From: Schizochytrium sp. TIO01
Lineage: Eukaryota > Sar > Bigyra > Thraustochytrida > Thraustochytriidae
Length of the DNA: 64,000 nucleotides
NCBI GenBank assembly: GCA_004764695.1
Contig: SMSO01000037.1
Span: forward strand, 3,470,337 to 3,534,336
Direction: 5' to 3'
The stretch's first letter is position 1. Each line of letters opens with the position of its first letter. The notes under the pieces were generated by a model that saw only the letters and a list, made by a program, of their open reading frames with translations, ran no database searches and had not been told where the DNA came from. Of the stretch, positions 49,400 to 58,693 are shown piece by piece. The position numbers and the translations under genes were made by a program.

Positions 49400-49682
49400 G
49401 AGGTAACGCAAATCAGCGCCAAAGATGGAGAAGAGAGAGAACTCGGAGCCGCCTTTCTTTCGAGGAGGGAGGGAACTCAGGGCATCTCAGAGACGGTCGA
49501 ACTAGCTTTGAGAAGGGGCGTCGGGAAATGGGAAAAGCTGAAGAGTGCCGCGGATAATCAATCAGCGAGTGAGCTTGCGGGCGCTCGTAAGTGCAGCGTT
49601 GACAGCAGAGAAGAAAGAAAGAAGCCCACTTAGGGAGGGAACAAATTTTCGATGAATGAAAATTCTACTGAGCAAAGAATTT

Positions 49683-49726
49683 GAGAAAGAAAGAAAGAAA
49701 GAAAGAAAGAAAGGAAGAAGGAAGGA
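49683..49726. repeat. AAAG/AAGG microsatellite
   Basis: Six or seven AAAG units grade into AAGG units in non-coding DNA. Confidence 0.85.
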
Positions 49727-50093
49727 AGACAGAAAATACAAGCTGTTAGGGGTCATTACGCGTCGGCTAGCGGCAAGTGAAATTCGAATTTGAGGTTTGG
49801 AAAGAAGAAAGAGTCTTTGCAATTCCTTCTTTTCCAAGCTCGATGCTTTTAAATTTGAGCTTTCAATCAAAAACTGGTTGAAAAGAGCTTGGGATCTCAT
49901 ACCGTTCGGAAAGAAGACCCGTGGTTGGGAGGGAAAGAAGACGGCGAAGAGTTAAAGCTACAGTCACAAACGCTCATGGGTAACACATTCCCACCATTTT
50001 ACAAAATAATTAAGTTTTAACAAGAAAAGGCGAAGAAAAGAGCAAGAATTGGAGAGAATTTGAATAGTAGTAACAGACTAAAAAACAAAAATA

Positions 50094-50155
50094 CGCAAAG
50101 AAAGGAAAAGAAAGGAAAAGAAAGGAAAAGGAAGAAAAGGAAGAAAAGGAAGGAG
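50094..50155. repeat. Purine-rich AAAGG/AAAAGG tract
   Basis: Nearly pure purine strand built from AAAGAAAGG and AAAAGGAAG units. It is mirrored by a pyrimidine-rich tract on the same strand at 50388-50464, with a GC-rich ~230-bp segment between. Confidence 0.85.
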
Positions 50156-50387
50156 CAAAGCGGCTTTGCCTCGGCAGCGGAGACGGGCCTCGAGACCCAC
50201 GACCGGCGCGAAGAAGCTGACCAGCCAGCAGCCGTGGGCCTCTTGTCGCGGACCTTGACCTCGACCAACCTCGAGACGCCGCGTCGAAGGACCCTCGGCA
50301 ACAGCTCTCCAAGGCCCAGAGGGACCCAAAGCACGCAGACACGCAGGCTCGAAGCGGCGGCGTAGCCCACGATCGTTCCTTCGTCTC

Positions 50388-50464
50388 TTCTCTTTGTCTT
50401 TGTCTTTCTTTTTTCTCTTTCTTTTTTCTTTTTCTTTTTTCTTTTTCTGTTTGTCTTTCTTTAG
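50388..50464. repeat. Pyrimidine-rich CTTT/CTTTTT tract
   Basis: Irregular CTTT, TCTTTG and CTTTTT units, almost all pyrimidine. It is the opposite-polarity counterpart of the tract at 50094-50155. Confidence 0.85.
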
Positions 50465-50853
50465 TAGGAAGATCTCTACTGCTAGCACTACAAGTTTTCG
50501 TTCGTTCTATCTTACCTTTTGTTCTCGCTCGAATAACAAGGAGGGCTTAGGAAGGGATAGGGGACTGCTAGTGAGGGAAGAAGGCCCTGTTTTGCTTCGT
50601 TTGCTTTGCATTCATTCACTCAATTCCATTCGAAGATCATCGTCGTAGATCGTTGTGGATGAAGAGCAGGTGATTCGCGAGCTAGCTGGCTAGGAGGCAG
50701 CAGCAGAGCAGAACACGAGGGAGGTCGAAGGAGTGAGGGAGACGGAGGGCTCGGACGCGGCAAACCCGGATTTCCTCACGGCGGTGCGAAGGCATTGGAA
50801 TAGCTTCACTCGTTTGCTTTCCAATTCAAATATCTCCTGGCTTAATATAGGAT

Positions 50854-50876
50854 TTATATATATATATATATATATA
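50854..50876. repeat. TA dinucleotide run
   Basis: About ten TA repeats upstream of the UBR gene, followed by further simple repeats. Confidence 0.9.
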
Positions 50877-50990
50877 GTTGTATACATTATTCATGTATAC
50901 CTGTTGTTGTTAGATCATCATCATCATCGTAGGTACTTCGGTTCGTTCAATCCTCCGCCGAGTGCAAGAACGTGAGTGTTCAACCTCCGT

Positions 50991-51033
50991 TTGCTTGCTT
51001 GCTTGCTTGCTTGCTCGCTTGCTCGCTTGCTCG
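50991..51033. repeat. GCTT/GCTC microsatellite
   Basis: TTGCTTGC units grade into GCTCGCTT units, about eleven tetranucleotides in all. Confidence 0.9.
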
Positions 51034-51191
51034 TTGTGGTTTGGTCGATTTGTGGAATTCATTCTTCTGGGCGCCCACCTGTGCAACTCACTCGTCTACC
51101 GCTTCGGAGACTGTTTTTGGGCAAAGCAACTTGCTTGCTTACTCCTTTCTAAAGAGGCACAAACTGCGCTCGTGCACGGAGAGCGGAAACA

Positions 51192-51316
51192 AAATCGTCG
51201 GGAGAGAAAGCAGACACAAATCAATCAGTCAATCAAATCAATCACCCAATCAATCAATCAATCAATCAATCGATCAATCAAATCAATCAATCACCCAATC
51301 AACCAAATCGTCGGGG
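51192..51316. repeat. AATC microsatellite with nested duplication and flanking direct repeats
   Basis: AATC/ATCA units occupy 51217-51310. AAATCGTCGGG appears on both sides (about 51193 and 51305), and the phrase CAAATCAATCACCCAATCAA-like occurs twice inside. This suggests a local duplication of a repeat-bearing segment. Confidence 0.8.
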
Positions 51317-51561
51317 AGCACGCACGGTTAGATAATAGAACATTGTACCTAGAAGTGGCGAGGCAGAGGGCTGGGCACCTAGTAGGAGTAGCGGCCCATC
51401 TTCTATTGATTGATTTTGTTCACTACCTAGGTACAGACATCATCTATCTATCTACCTATTGTGGACTGATAGTGGCTGATTTATTTTCTTCTATCGCACT
51501 GGCACAATAATTAGTATTAATAGAATAATAAGGAGAGAAGAGCAGACTGCCAAAGTCGAGT

Positions 51562-54500
51562 ATGGCGCGCGGAGAAACGCTGGAGGTGGGCGTGCAGCAG
51601 GCCGTGGAGAACTCTGCAGCGGTGCCTTCACCCAACGCGACAAGTAGCAGCCTGAATAGTGGTGATAACGTAAATATCAACAGCGTTGGGATTGTCGGCA
51701 GCTTAAGCCCCATGGCAGCAGAGCAGGAGCGGATCTGCAGGCGAAGCCGTGTGCGGCATGCGTTGCTGGACGAGGAGCCTCCACTAGCTGTGCCTGAATT
51801 GCAATGGTGGCAAGAACCTGGACGAGGTCTTGAAGCTCTTTGCGACTCGATGATGGAAAGCCTCGAGGAAATCATCTACGATGACATCGACTTGGAGAAT
51901 GAAAATGAACTTTCGAGGACAATGCAACGCGCGTGCATGTGGTTTCAACACGTGGTATGCGCAGAAGCCATCGTCAAGAACCTCCCAGTCAACACCGGTT
52001 GGACCGAAAGTAGCTCGTTCTGTAATTCTCACATCCGGGCGGTCACGGCACGAGAACCACAGAGAGTTTGCTCAAGAGCATTTAGAGCAGGAGACATCGT
52101 CTGGAACTGCAAACAGTGTCAAATGGATTCCACATGCGTACTTTGCCAGGACTGTTTCCGAGACTCTGATCACGACGGCCATGACGTTTACTTCTACCAC
52201 GTCATGACTGATGCTGGAGGTTGCTGCGACTGTGGAGACCCTGGCGCATGGGACCCGCAAGGATTTTGCTCAAAACATGGCGAGTTCAATGTGCCAGAGC
52301 CAAAAGACTGGCTTCCGGCCAGCCTTGAAAGCGCAGTGCGGATCTTGCTGAAACGCGTTGTGAACCTTATGGCTCATTTCGCTTCCAATGGCCGAGCAGA
52401 CCTGATCCTTGAACCTAAACTCGATGCACTCAAAGCTGGCGCCGTTTTCACAGCGTCACCCTACCGTGAGGAGCTTGCGCGAATTTCTGAATGTCTCACC
52501 TTTGCTGTTGCACCGCATGCACCATTAAGACCACGGGAACCACGTGAGGAAATGTCTGTGCCCGTCCTCATTAACAACTGGTTTCGTAATGTCGAAAAGG
52601 AGGTTGCCAAAGCAGCCACGTCTGGAGAATCGCCCACTATCGAACCTTTTGTCTTTGCAGCAGTTATGCGTGATAATGTGGGGTTTTGCCGTGACTTTGC
52701 TGAGCAAATGAACGATATGGCCTTCTTCAAAATGTCTGTACGTAACTCAGTGTCTCTTGCTTGCTCGGTAGCGATCGAGGTGATGTCCTCATGGATCCGA
52801 AACCTTTGTAGTGAGTCAGACTCATTTTCAAGGCTGACAGCACGCGCACTTACCGAGGCCACACCTGTTTCTACTGAAGAAGAAGCGGATGTAGCCAATA
52901 CTGAGCTACAATGCTCTCTTCGCCCGTTGAAAGACCTTATTGTATATGACCTTTCTCTTCCTGGCACCACGAGCAAGTCTCTTCGTGCTGTGTACATTCG
53001 CCTTCTGGTTGACAGTTTGTTCAAAAAGAGATTTGCCGTGGCTTTTGCTAAAATGTATCGTAGTTGCTGTGCCACGCGTGTCAATGAACTTCCTGTTCTC
53101 GAGCTCACGGACACCGACATTATATTCGGTCTCTCTGTGCAGTTTCTAAACCGTCCTAAACATGTATTGGAGCTCGTTAGAGATTATGGGTTTCTTGAAT
53201 CCATAATGTATAGTTTAGAGAGCACTGTCAAGCATTGTCAACAGGAATCCCCTTCAGGTGGTAACCCCGAGCTTGACCTGCTCAGCCCTGTCCTCACACA
53301 TCGGAAAACAAAATGCGTTGTTACTGATCTCACATACGTCCTCAATGCGCCCTCAATGTCATTACGGCTCCTCGCTGCGCAACCTCGCGCCCTCAGCACT
53401 TTGTTTGATCTTTTTGACCTATTGTACAGTCTGCATCCGCAAACTCGCGTGTGTGCACCTGACTTGCCCATTCGTGATGAGCGCTGGATTCCAGCTTTTA
53501 ACCTTAGTCTCTCTGTGCACTCTCTGTTCGTTGACCTGACCCGCTACTTTACCTTTGGGCTTAAGAATACTAGTAGCAGCGTAACAAAGAATAGTGCAAA
53601 TGATGCCTCATCCATGAGTTTGCGCGACGTTCTAGAATCCCTGAACTTTCGAGGCAATATCCCTGAGTCCTCCACTCACGAAGTGGTCTCGTGTCAGATT
53701 GTGCAGGACTGTGCCGAACTCACAGCTCGAATTCTTGAAAGACATGCCCCAGCTGCACAGGTGATTGGGTTTACGGAAAATCTTCTCGGACGTCTACCGT
53801 ATATTCCTTGCAATGTTTCCAAAGATCCAGTCACATTTCACTGTGCATTGCAACGTTTTTTCTCTCTGGTTTTTCATCAAGCGATTGCATCTACTTTGCA
53901 AGAAGATGGTTATAGTGCTCTTTTGGATCGTGCATCAGCAGGGTTCTGGCTTGGTCTCTTACGGCAACCCCTTACTGCAGTTATTCTATCTGCACAATCT
54001 GCTGCATCTATGTGGCTCCGGAACGAGGATATGGCATCACAGTCAATGAATTATCAGGCTTTACCATTTGTTTCTGGCTTTTTTATGGACCTGCGTGTTT
54101 TGCAAGCTGCTGCTTTGGAGCTGCCAGGTACTACTTTTGTAAATTATCTCATCAATGGTTACAATATGGCTCGCTTTTTTAGCATAGATCGTGCGGAAGA
54201 TCCGCCTGCACCAGAGGAATACCAAGGTCAACTTGCTGAGCACTTGCTGGAGACGATTTGCCGTGTGGTTACTGAACTTCCATGCCCTACCCCTGCAGCA
54301 CTTGAGCGTATGGGTTACTCAAACGAAGATATCCTCTCTGCGTCCGATCTGCAGCTGCGTCGAGAAATTGTTCATCTCCTGGCAATCCGAAGCAGTAGTT
54401 TCAGTACAATTAATGACACCTGTACACACTTGCGTCAAGTTGGCATGCAGACTGGTGCTCATCATCTGAAACGAGTACTCCATCAAGTAGCGCAGACAAG

Positions 54501-57500
54501 TGGGTATGGTGACGGACTTCGGCCTGTTGAATATCGTCTTAAACCGGAAAGTTGGCTTGAGTTTGATCCTCTTTTCCATCGTTTGTCTCGCCACGATAAG
54601 AGTCAGGCCCGCGAACATTCTCAAACTTTTCGTCCTAAAGAAGAAGTTGAAAAACCATGCTTTCCTGGCGACTCTAAACCCCGTGGAGAGCAAACCCGAA
54701 GAAAACCACTCCCCCCTGCTCCATGGCACACATTTATTCATCCTGCCTATGGCCAGGTGCGAACCAAGGTCCTCCTGTGTGACGCTACTTTTCTACTACT
54801 TCATCGCGCCATGGTTCGTGCTGTTCTTGGCAAGGACGTGCAGTGTGGTGTTTTGTTTCTTGCGAACGCAATTCAGCTTCTGTCGCTTCAAGTACATCTG
54901 GTCCAAGAGCTCATTGAGTTCTCTAATGCCGAGGCCACACGTGCGGGCGACGGTAGCGGGGATTTTGATATGCGTTTGCAAGCTAGCGATGGAGCTGTCC
55001 ACCCGCCTGTGTCAGCCAGCGTTGGTATTCCCGCTGGAGTCCATTCTGCAAATTCTACTCCAGGATCAGACAATGCCATGGACTCTGATAATGTGTCCCC
55101 TTCAGGGGCTTTCCAAATTGGCACAGAATTGCCATGGGCTCGTTCGTGCCTCAGCAAGGCTCGCGCTAGTATCCCTGCAGAGTTTTACAACGAGGCTTCA
55201 TTAAGCCTCCCCCCAAGTGAAAACGGCAGCACACCTCTCCCCTCTCCCACAGCAGCATCTTCAGCGCGTCGCGCCCAACCAGATGTAACTTCTTACATTT
55301 GGTTGCCGAATGAGTCTGACGAGATCAAGGCTGCCAAAGCAGCTGCATCTATGTTAGCTGCAAACATTTCTCGTAATGCCAGTGGCAACAGCAGCAGTGT
55401 CAGTGGCGTTGATGTCGAAGATGGTGGCGAACAACTTCCACCACCTGATATCGGAGCTTCTTATGCGGCAAAGATCTTGTGCAAAGTTGAAAACTCAAAC
55501 TTTACTATCCTTGACTGCCTTCTTAAACTTTGGCATGACGATCTCGCGTTGGATGAGGTTACCCGAGATGGTGTCCGCTGGATTTTGACTCAATTGAATC
55601 AATTAGACCAGACCTGTCACAAACGCATCCGTGCAGAGTTTAAAAGCCGCAAGTCGGAATCCGTGTCCGAAAAAGAAAAGCAATCGCGAAAGCGCAAGGC
55701 ACAGCGCTTAGCGCAGCTTGCTCAACGACAGGCTATGTCGGCAATGAAGCAATCCCAGGCGAAAGCTGCGGAGCTTTTCGCTGATGAATTTGCAGGTGGT
55801 GGGTCGGATGCTGGTATTGATGGTGATATTATCGGGGATGATAGGGCAGCTACAGGAGCCCTTTCGCGAGAAAAGAAACATCGGTCTGGCGAGCTTGATC
55901 TGGAGGATTTCGATGATGACGAGGAGGGTTTTGCAGGCGCCGAGGCGACCACGCGCGGGGGAGCCGCTGGAGCCAAACAACGTCAAGCTTGGTTAGGCCC
56001 AAATTGTGTTGCGTGCCACGAACGCAAAAGTTTGGATGAAGAAGCAACGTGCTATATTGGATTTTATCATCGTAATGATGTCCTTGTGACACAACGTGAG
56101 GAGACCACTGCACAAGGTTGGTGCGTTTCTTGGCCTGCCGGCCCACCGAACCGATCAATTTTGCAGTTGTGTGGGCATGCAATTCACGAACACTGCTTGA
56201 CTAGCTTTCGCGCAGCTTCTGCTTCAGAATCTGCAAGAAATGGAGCTTTGTGGATAAACTCAAAGAGACACGAATTTCTGTGTCCGCTTTGTAAAACTTT
56301 GTCCAATTTTGTTGTACCTTGTGTCCCTGAAGATATTTTGCATGGTTCTGAGGGTCTAGCTTTGAACCCACCCCCGCCGGTACCTCTTTCTACCGCTGCA
56401 AGTTGGTTCAGCCAATTTGATGATGTGGATGAAGGTGATGTGGACAGCGTTGGCATGGAAGTGCAAGATTCTCTTGCAGATCGTGACCGTGATGAGTCTA
56501 GAAGCGACCTCATCCTTGCTGCCCCAATGTCACCTCGATCAGCGCCTGGCGGAACAACGACACGTCGTCGTGGCTTCAGTACCAACAGCTGGCATGGCGG
56601 ATCTCCAATTCGCTCCCGCTCTAACTTGCCAGCTTTTGTTGTTAAGGATCGCCATGGCGCCTTAGACCCACTCATTCCTGCAATCTCTGCGATGTGTGAT
56701 GCGCTGTCTCAGAATGAAATTGCTCAAAGCAGCCCAAGATCGCGCCGCATGAGTGAGATATTTGCAGCTCAGATGATTGCCTCAACGCCGACATCTGCTG
56801 CCGAGAAAATGGCCCTCCTGGACCAACTTGTCGGCCACACTCCTCGCGACGAAAAGATTTTGGAAACCCCGGCTATTCAGAGGTTTACGTCCCTTTGCTT
56901 TTCTTTTGCACTAACAGTCATATCTGAGCAGCGCGCACGTGCTGAGGGCGGCATAATGCCCCCGGGTCGTATTGAAAAGATGTCATATCTTTTTCGTGCT
57001 TGTCGAGCGGCATTGCTTGCTAACGCAGGAGCTGGATTGCACGCGTTGCAATCAGTTTTGCAAGAGTCAGTTTCGTCCACATCGCGTGAAATGCGTCATC
57101 ACTGTGTTTTGAACCAAAGTCCTGAACTGATCCTGGTCCTGTCTTGCCTGTTTGACCCGTCCCCTCAGAGCTGCTGGACTGCTATCCATGCTTTGTATTG
57201 CCTCAAGCTGGCGCAGAGTCTATTGGAAGGTGAAGTTATTGATCGCCCTTCCTCGGAGGATATTCCCAGCCAAATTTCAAGCGCCAAGGGTGCATTGGAG
57301 CTTTCTCGTGTGATGCTAGGCAAGTTTGAACGTATGTCAGAGCTTACCTCTCCTCGTGCCGTGCAAACTAGTAAGTATTTGCAACAATTGAAGAGCGGCG
57401 CAAAGGCGGATATTGAGCAAGAAAAGATCGATGCACACCTTACGATGCTAGCCACTTCGCATGTCATGGAGTTCTTACAGCTAGCGCAGGTTATGTTGGA

Positions 57501-58245
57501 GGTTGCCTCAGATAATCCAACAAAGGAGCCGCTTGAACTTATGCAATGGCCAAGTTCAGGTGTTGGAGCGGGCGCTTTGACACTCAATGGCGTAGAAATG
57601 CCAATGTCCGCTGAGGTTCTTGAATCGACTGAAATGATGCAACAGATCTCATCCTGGTTAGACCAGGTTCTGGCATGTGCACCCGGTTGGGCACCGCGTC
57701 CTCGAATGCAACCGCCACCTATATCAAGCGCCTTGCGCCCGCTTTCTGTCCGCAAGCTCATCAATTTGCGTCACTCTTATACAGAGCAATACGTGGAAGT
57801 GAAGCAAGCATTAGAGGAGCACGACCCGTCTCATGACAGAGCAATCTGTTTGGTTTGTGGCCATATGATGTTGGCTGGAAAGTCAAGCCGCGGTCTTCGC
57901 AATCGTCGGCAAGGTGCACGTGGAGAGTGTACTCGTCACACCGACGAAACTCATGATGGAGTTGGCGTGGTGCTTTTGTTTCGACGCTCAAGCACTGTCT
58001 TACTCATTCATGGAGCACATGCGGCCTATTGGGGATCCCTGTATGTAGACAAAAATGGGGATGACCAGCAGGTTGTGCCGTCTCTCCCTATGTATCTTGA
58101 CAAGAACCGTTTCGAAAAGGTCGAACAGCTATGGGCCGAGAACCGTATACCAGCTCAGGTTGCGTCTCTGCGTAACACTGGTCAGATTGTTAGTGGCTCA
58201 AGTCCTGGCTATCAACAAGTAGTCATTCGTGCTGATTACTATTAA
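51562..58245 (+). CDS. UBR-box RING E3 ubiquitin ligase (UBR1/UBR3/PRT6 type)
   Basis: This 2227-residue protein starts at ATG 51562 with no visible intron. The UBR box spans ~152-241: CSRAFRAGDIVWNCKQC, CVLCQDCF, HDGHD and GGCCDCGDPGAW, all expected zinc ligands present. A long helical middle follows. A basic segment with nuclear-signal character (SRKRKAQRL, ~1375) and an acidic stretch precede the RING at ~1481-1593 (CVACHERK, CGHAIHEHC, CPLC), with the large insert typical of UBR1-like RINGs. Residues ~2056-2227 match the C-terminal cap domain of these ligases (SVRKLINLRHSYTEQY, CLVCGHMM, GAHAAYWGSLYVD, ending RADYY). I see no ClpS-like domain, which points to a UBR3/PRT6-like form. The role is ubiquitination of N-degron or related substrates; exact specificity is open. 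Confidence 0.93.
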   Translation: MARGETLEVGVQQAVENSAAVPSPNATSSSLNSGDNVNINSVGIVGSLSPMAAEQERICRRSRVRHALLDEEPPLAVPELQWWQEPGRGLEALCDSMMESLEEIIYDDIDLENENELSRTMQRACMWFQHVVCAEAIVKNLPVNTGWTESSSFCNSHIRAVTAREPQRVCSRAFRAGDIVWNCKQCQMDSTCVLCQDCFRDSDHDGHDVYFYHVMTDAGGCCDCGDPGAWDPQGFCSKHGEFNVPEPKDWLPASLESAVRILLKRVVNLMAHFASNGRADLILEPKLDALKAGAVFTASPYREELARISECLTFAVAPHAPLRPREPREEMSVPVLINNWFRNVEKEVAKAATSGESPTIEPFVFAAVMRDNVGFCRDFAEQMNDMAFFKMSVRNSVSLACSVAIEVMSSWIRNLCSESDSFSRLTARALTEATPVSTEEEADVANTELQCSLRPLKDLIVYDLSLPGTTSKSLRAVYIRLLVDSLFKKRFAVAFAKMYRSCCATRVNELPVLELTDTDIIFGLSVQFLNRPKHVLELVRDYGFLESIMYSLESTVKHCQQESPSGGNPELDLLSPVLTHRKTKCVVTDLTYVLNAPSMSLRLLAAQPRALSTLFDLFDLLYSLHPQTRVCAPDLPIRDERWIPAFNLSLSVHSLFVDLTRYFTFGLKNTSSSVTKNSANDASSMSLRDVLESLNFRGNIPESSTHEVVSCQIVQDCAELTARILERHAPAAQVIGFTENLLGRLPYIPCNVSKDPVTFHCALQRFFSLVFHQAIASTLQEDGYSALLDRASAGFWLGLLRQPLTAVILSAQSAASMWLRNEDMASQSMNYQALPFVSGFFMDLRVLQAAALELPGTTFVNYLINGYNMARFFSIDRAEDPPAPEEYQGQLAEHLLETICRVVTELPCPTPAALERMGYSNEDILSASDLQLRREIVHLLAIRSSSFSTINDTCTHLRQVGMQTGAHHLKRVLHQVAQTSGYGDGLRPVEYRLKPESWLEFDPLFHRLSRHDKSQAREHSQTFRPKEEVEKPCFPGDSKPRGEQTRRKPLPPAPWHTFIHPAYGQVRTKVLLCDATFLLLHRAMVRAVLGKDVQCGVLFLANAIQLLSLQVHLVQELIEFSNAEATRAGDGSGDFDMRLQASDGAVHPPVSASVGIPAGVHSANSTPGSDNAMDSDNVSPSGAFQIGTELPWARSCLSKARASIPAEFYNEASLSLPPSENGSTPLPSPTAASSARRAQPDVTSYIWLPNESDEIKAAKAAASMLAANISRNASGNSSSVSGVDVEDGGEQLPPPDIGASYAAKILCKVENSNFTILDCLLKLWHDDLALDEVTRDGVRWILTQLNQLDQTCHKRIRAEFKSRKSESVSEKEKQSRKRKAQRLAQLAQRQAMSAMKQSQAKAAELFADEFAGGGSDAGIDGDIIGDDRAATGALSREKKHRSGELDLEDFDDDEEGFAGAEATTRGGAAGAKQRQAWLGPNCVACHERKSLDEEATCYIGFYHRNDVLVTQREETTAQGWCVSWPAGPPNRSILQLCGHAIHEHCLTSFRAASASESARNGALWINSKRHEFLCPLCKTLSNFVVPCVPEDILHGSEGLALNPPPPVPLSTAASWFSQFDDVDEGDVDSVGMEVQDSLADRDRDESRSDLILAAPMSPRSAPGGTTTRRRGFSTNSWHGGSPIRSRSNLPAFVVKDRHGALDPLIPAISAMCDALSQNEIAQSSPRSRRMSEIFAAQMIASTPTSAAEKMALLDQLVGHTPRDEKILETPAIQRFTSLCFSFALTVISEQRARAEGGIMPPGRIEKMSYLFRACRAALLANAGAGLHALQSVLQESVSSTSREMRHHCVLNQSPELILVLSCLFDPSPQSCWTAIHALYCLKLAQSLLEGEVIDRPSSEDIPSQISSAKGALELSRVMLGKFERMSELTSPRAVQTSKYLQQLKSGAKADIEQEKIDAHLTMLATSHVMEFLQLAQVMLEVASDNPTKEPLELMQWPSSGVGAGALTLNGVEMPMSAEVLESTEMMQQISSWLDQVLACAPGWAPRPRMQPPPISSALRPLSVRKLINLRHSYTEQYVEVKQALEEHDPSHDRAICLVCGHMMLAGKSSRGLRNRRQGARGECTRHTDETHDGVGVVLLFRRSSTVLLIHGAHAAYWGSLYVDKNGDDQQVVPSLPMYLDKNRFEKVEQLWAENRIPAQVASLRNTGQIVSGSSPGYQQVVIRADYY

Positions 58246-58693
58246 TTAGAACCTTCAAGCAAGTATTTTGTAAGCAAATTGGTTCAAACTTTGACCCAAG
58301 CTTTTTTTAAAACCTTACTTGAATTCTTTTTTAATTAAATTAGGATATGGATATTTCCTTCCCAATCAAGTCTTGCACAATTGTGCTTTCCTTTGTTTTG
58401 AACGTTCGACTTCACTCGAAAGCCGTGGGCCCTCTTGTAGTCACTCGAGCATACATAGCTCAAGTAGCAGAACTTAAAATTTGTTCTAACAAAAATTAGT
58501 TTAGACTCTTTCTTAAGAAAATAAAACTAGGAAAACAGAATGCTTTGTATCAAATTGCAAACTCTTTCAAAGATTACTGTGGAATGACAAAATAAAGAAG
58601 TGATGGTTTTAGGTCAAAGAGTCAAAAAGACATGGCATGGTCGTTTTGCAGGCCCGTCACGTTACATTGCAGGAGATGGGGGTACCCTACTAC
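58246..58693. other. Convergent intergenic region, UBR / secreted protein
   Basis: About 450 bp of AT-rich DNA between two facing stop codons. AATAAA occurs near 58591 on the plus strand, a possible poly-A signal for the UBR transcript. Nothing else was recognised. Confidence 0.55.
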
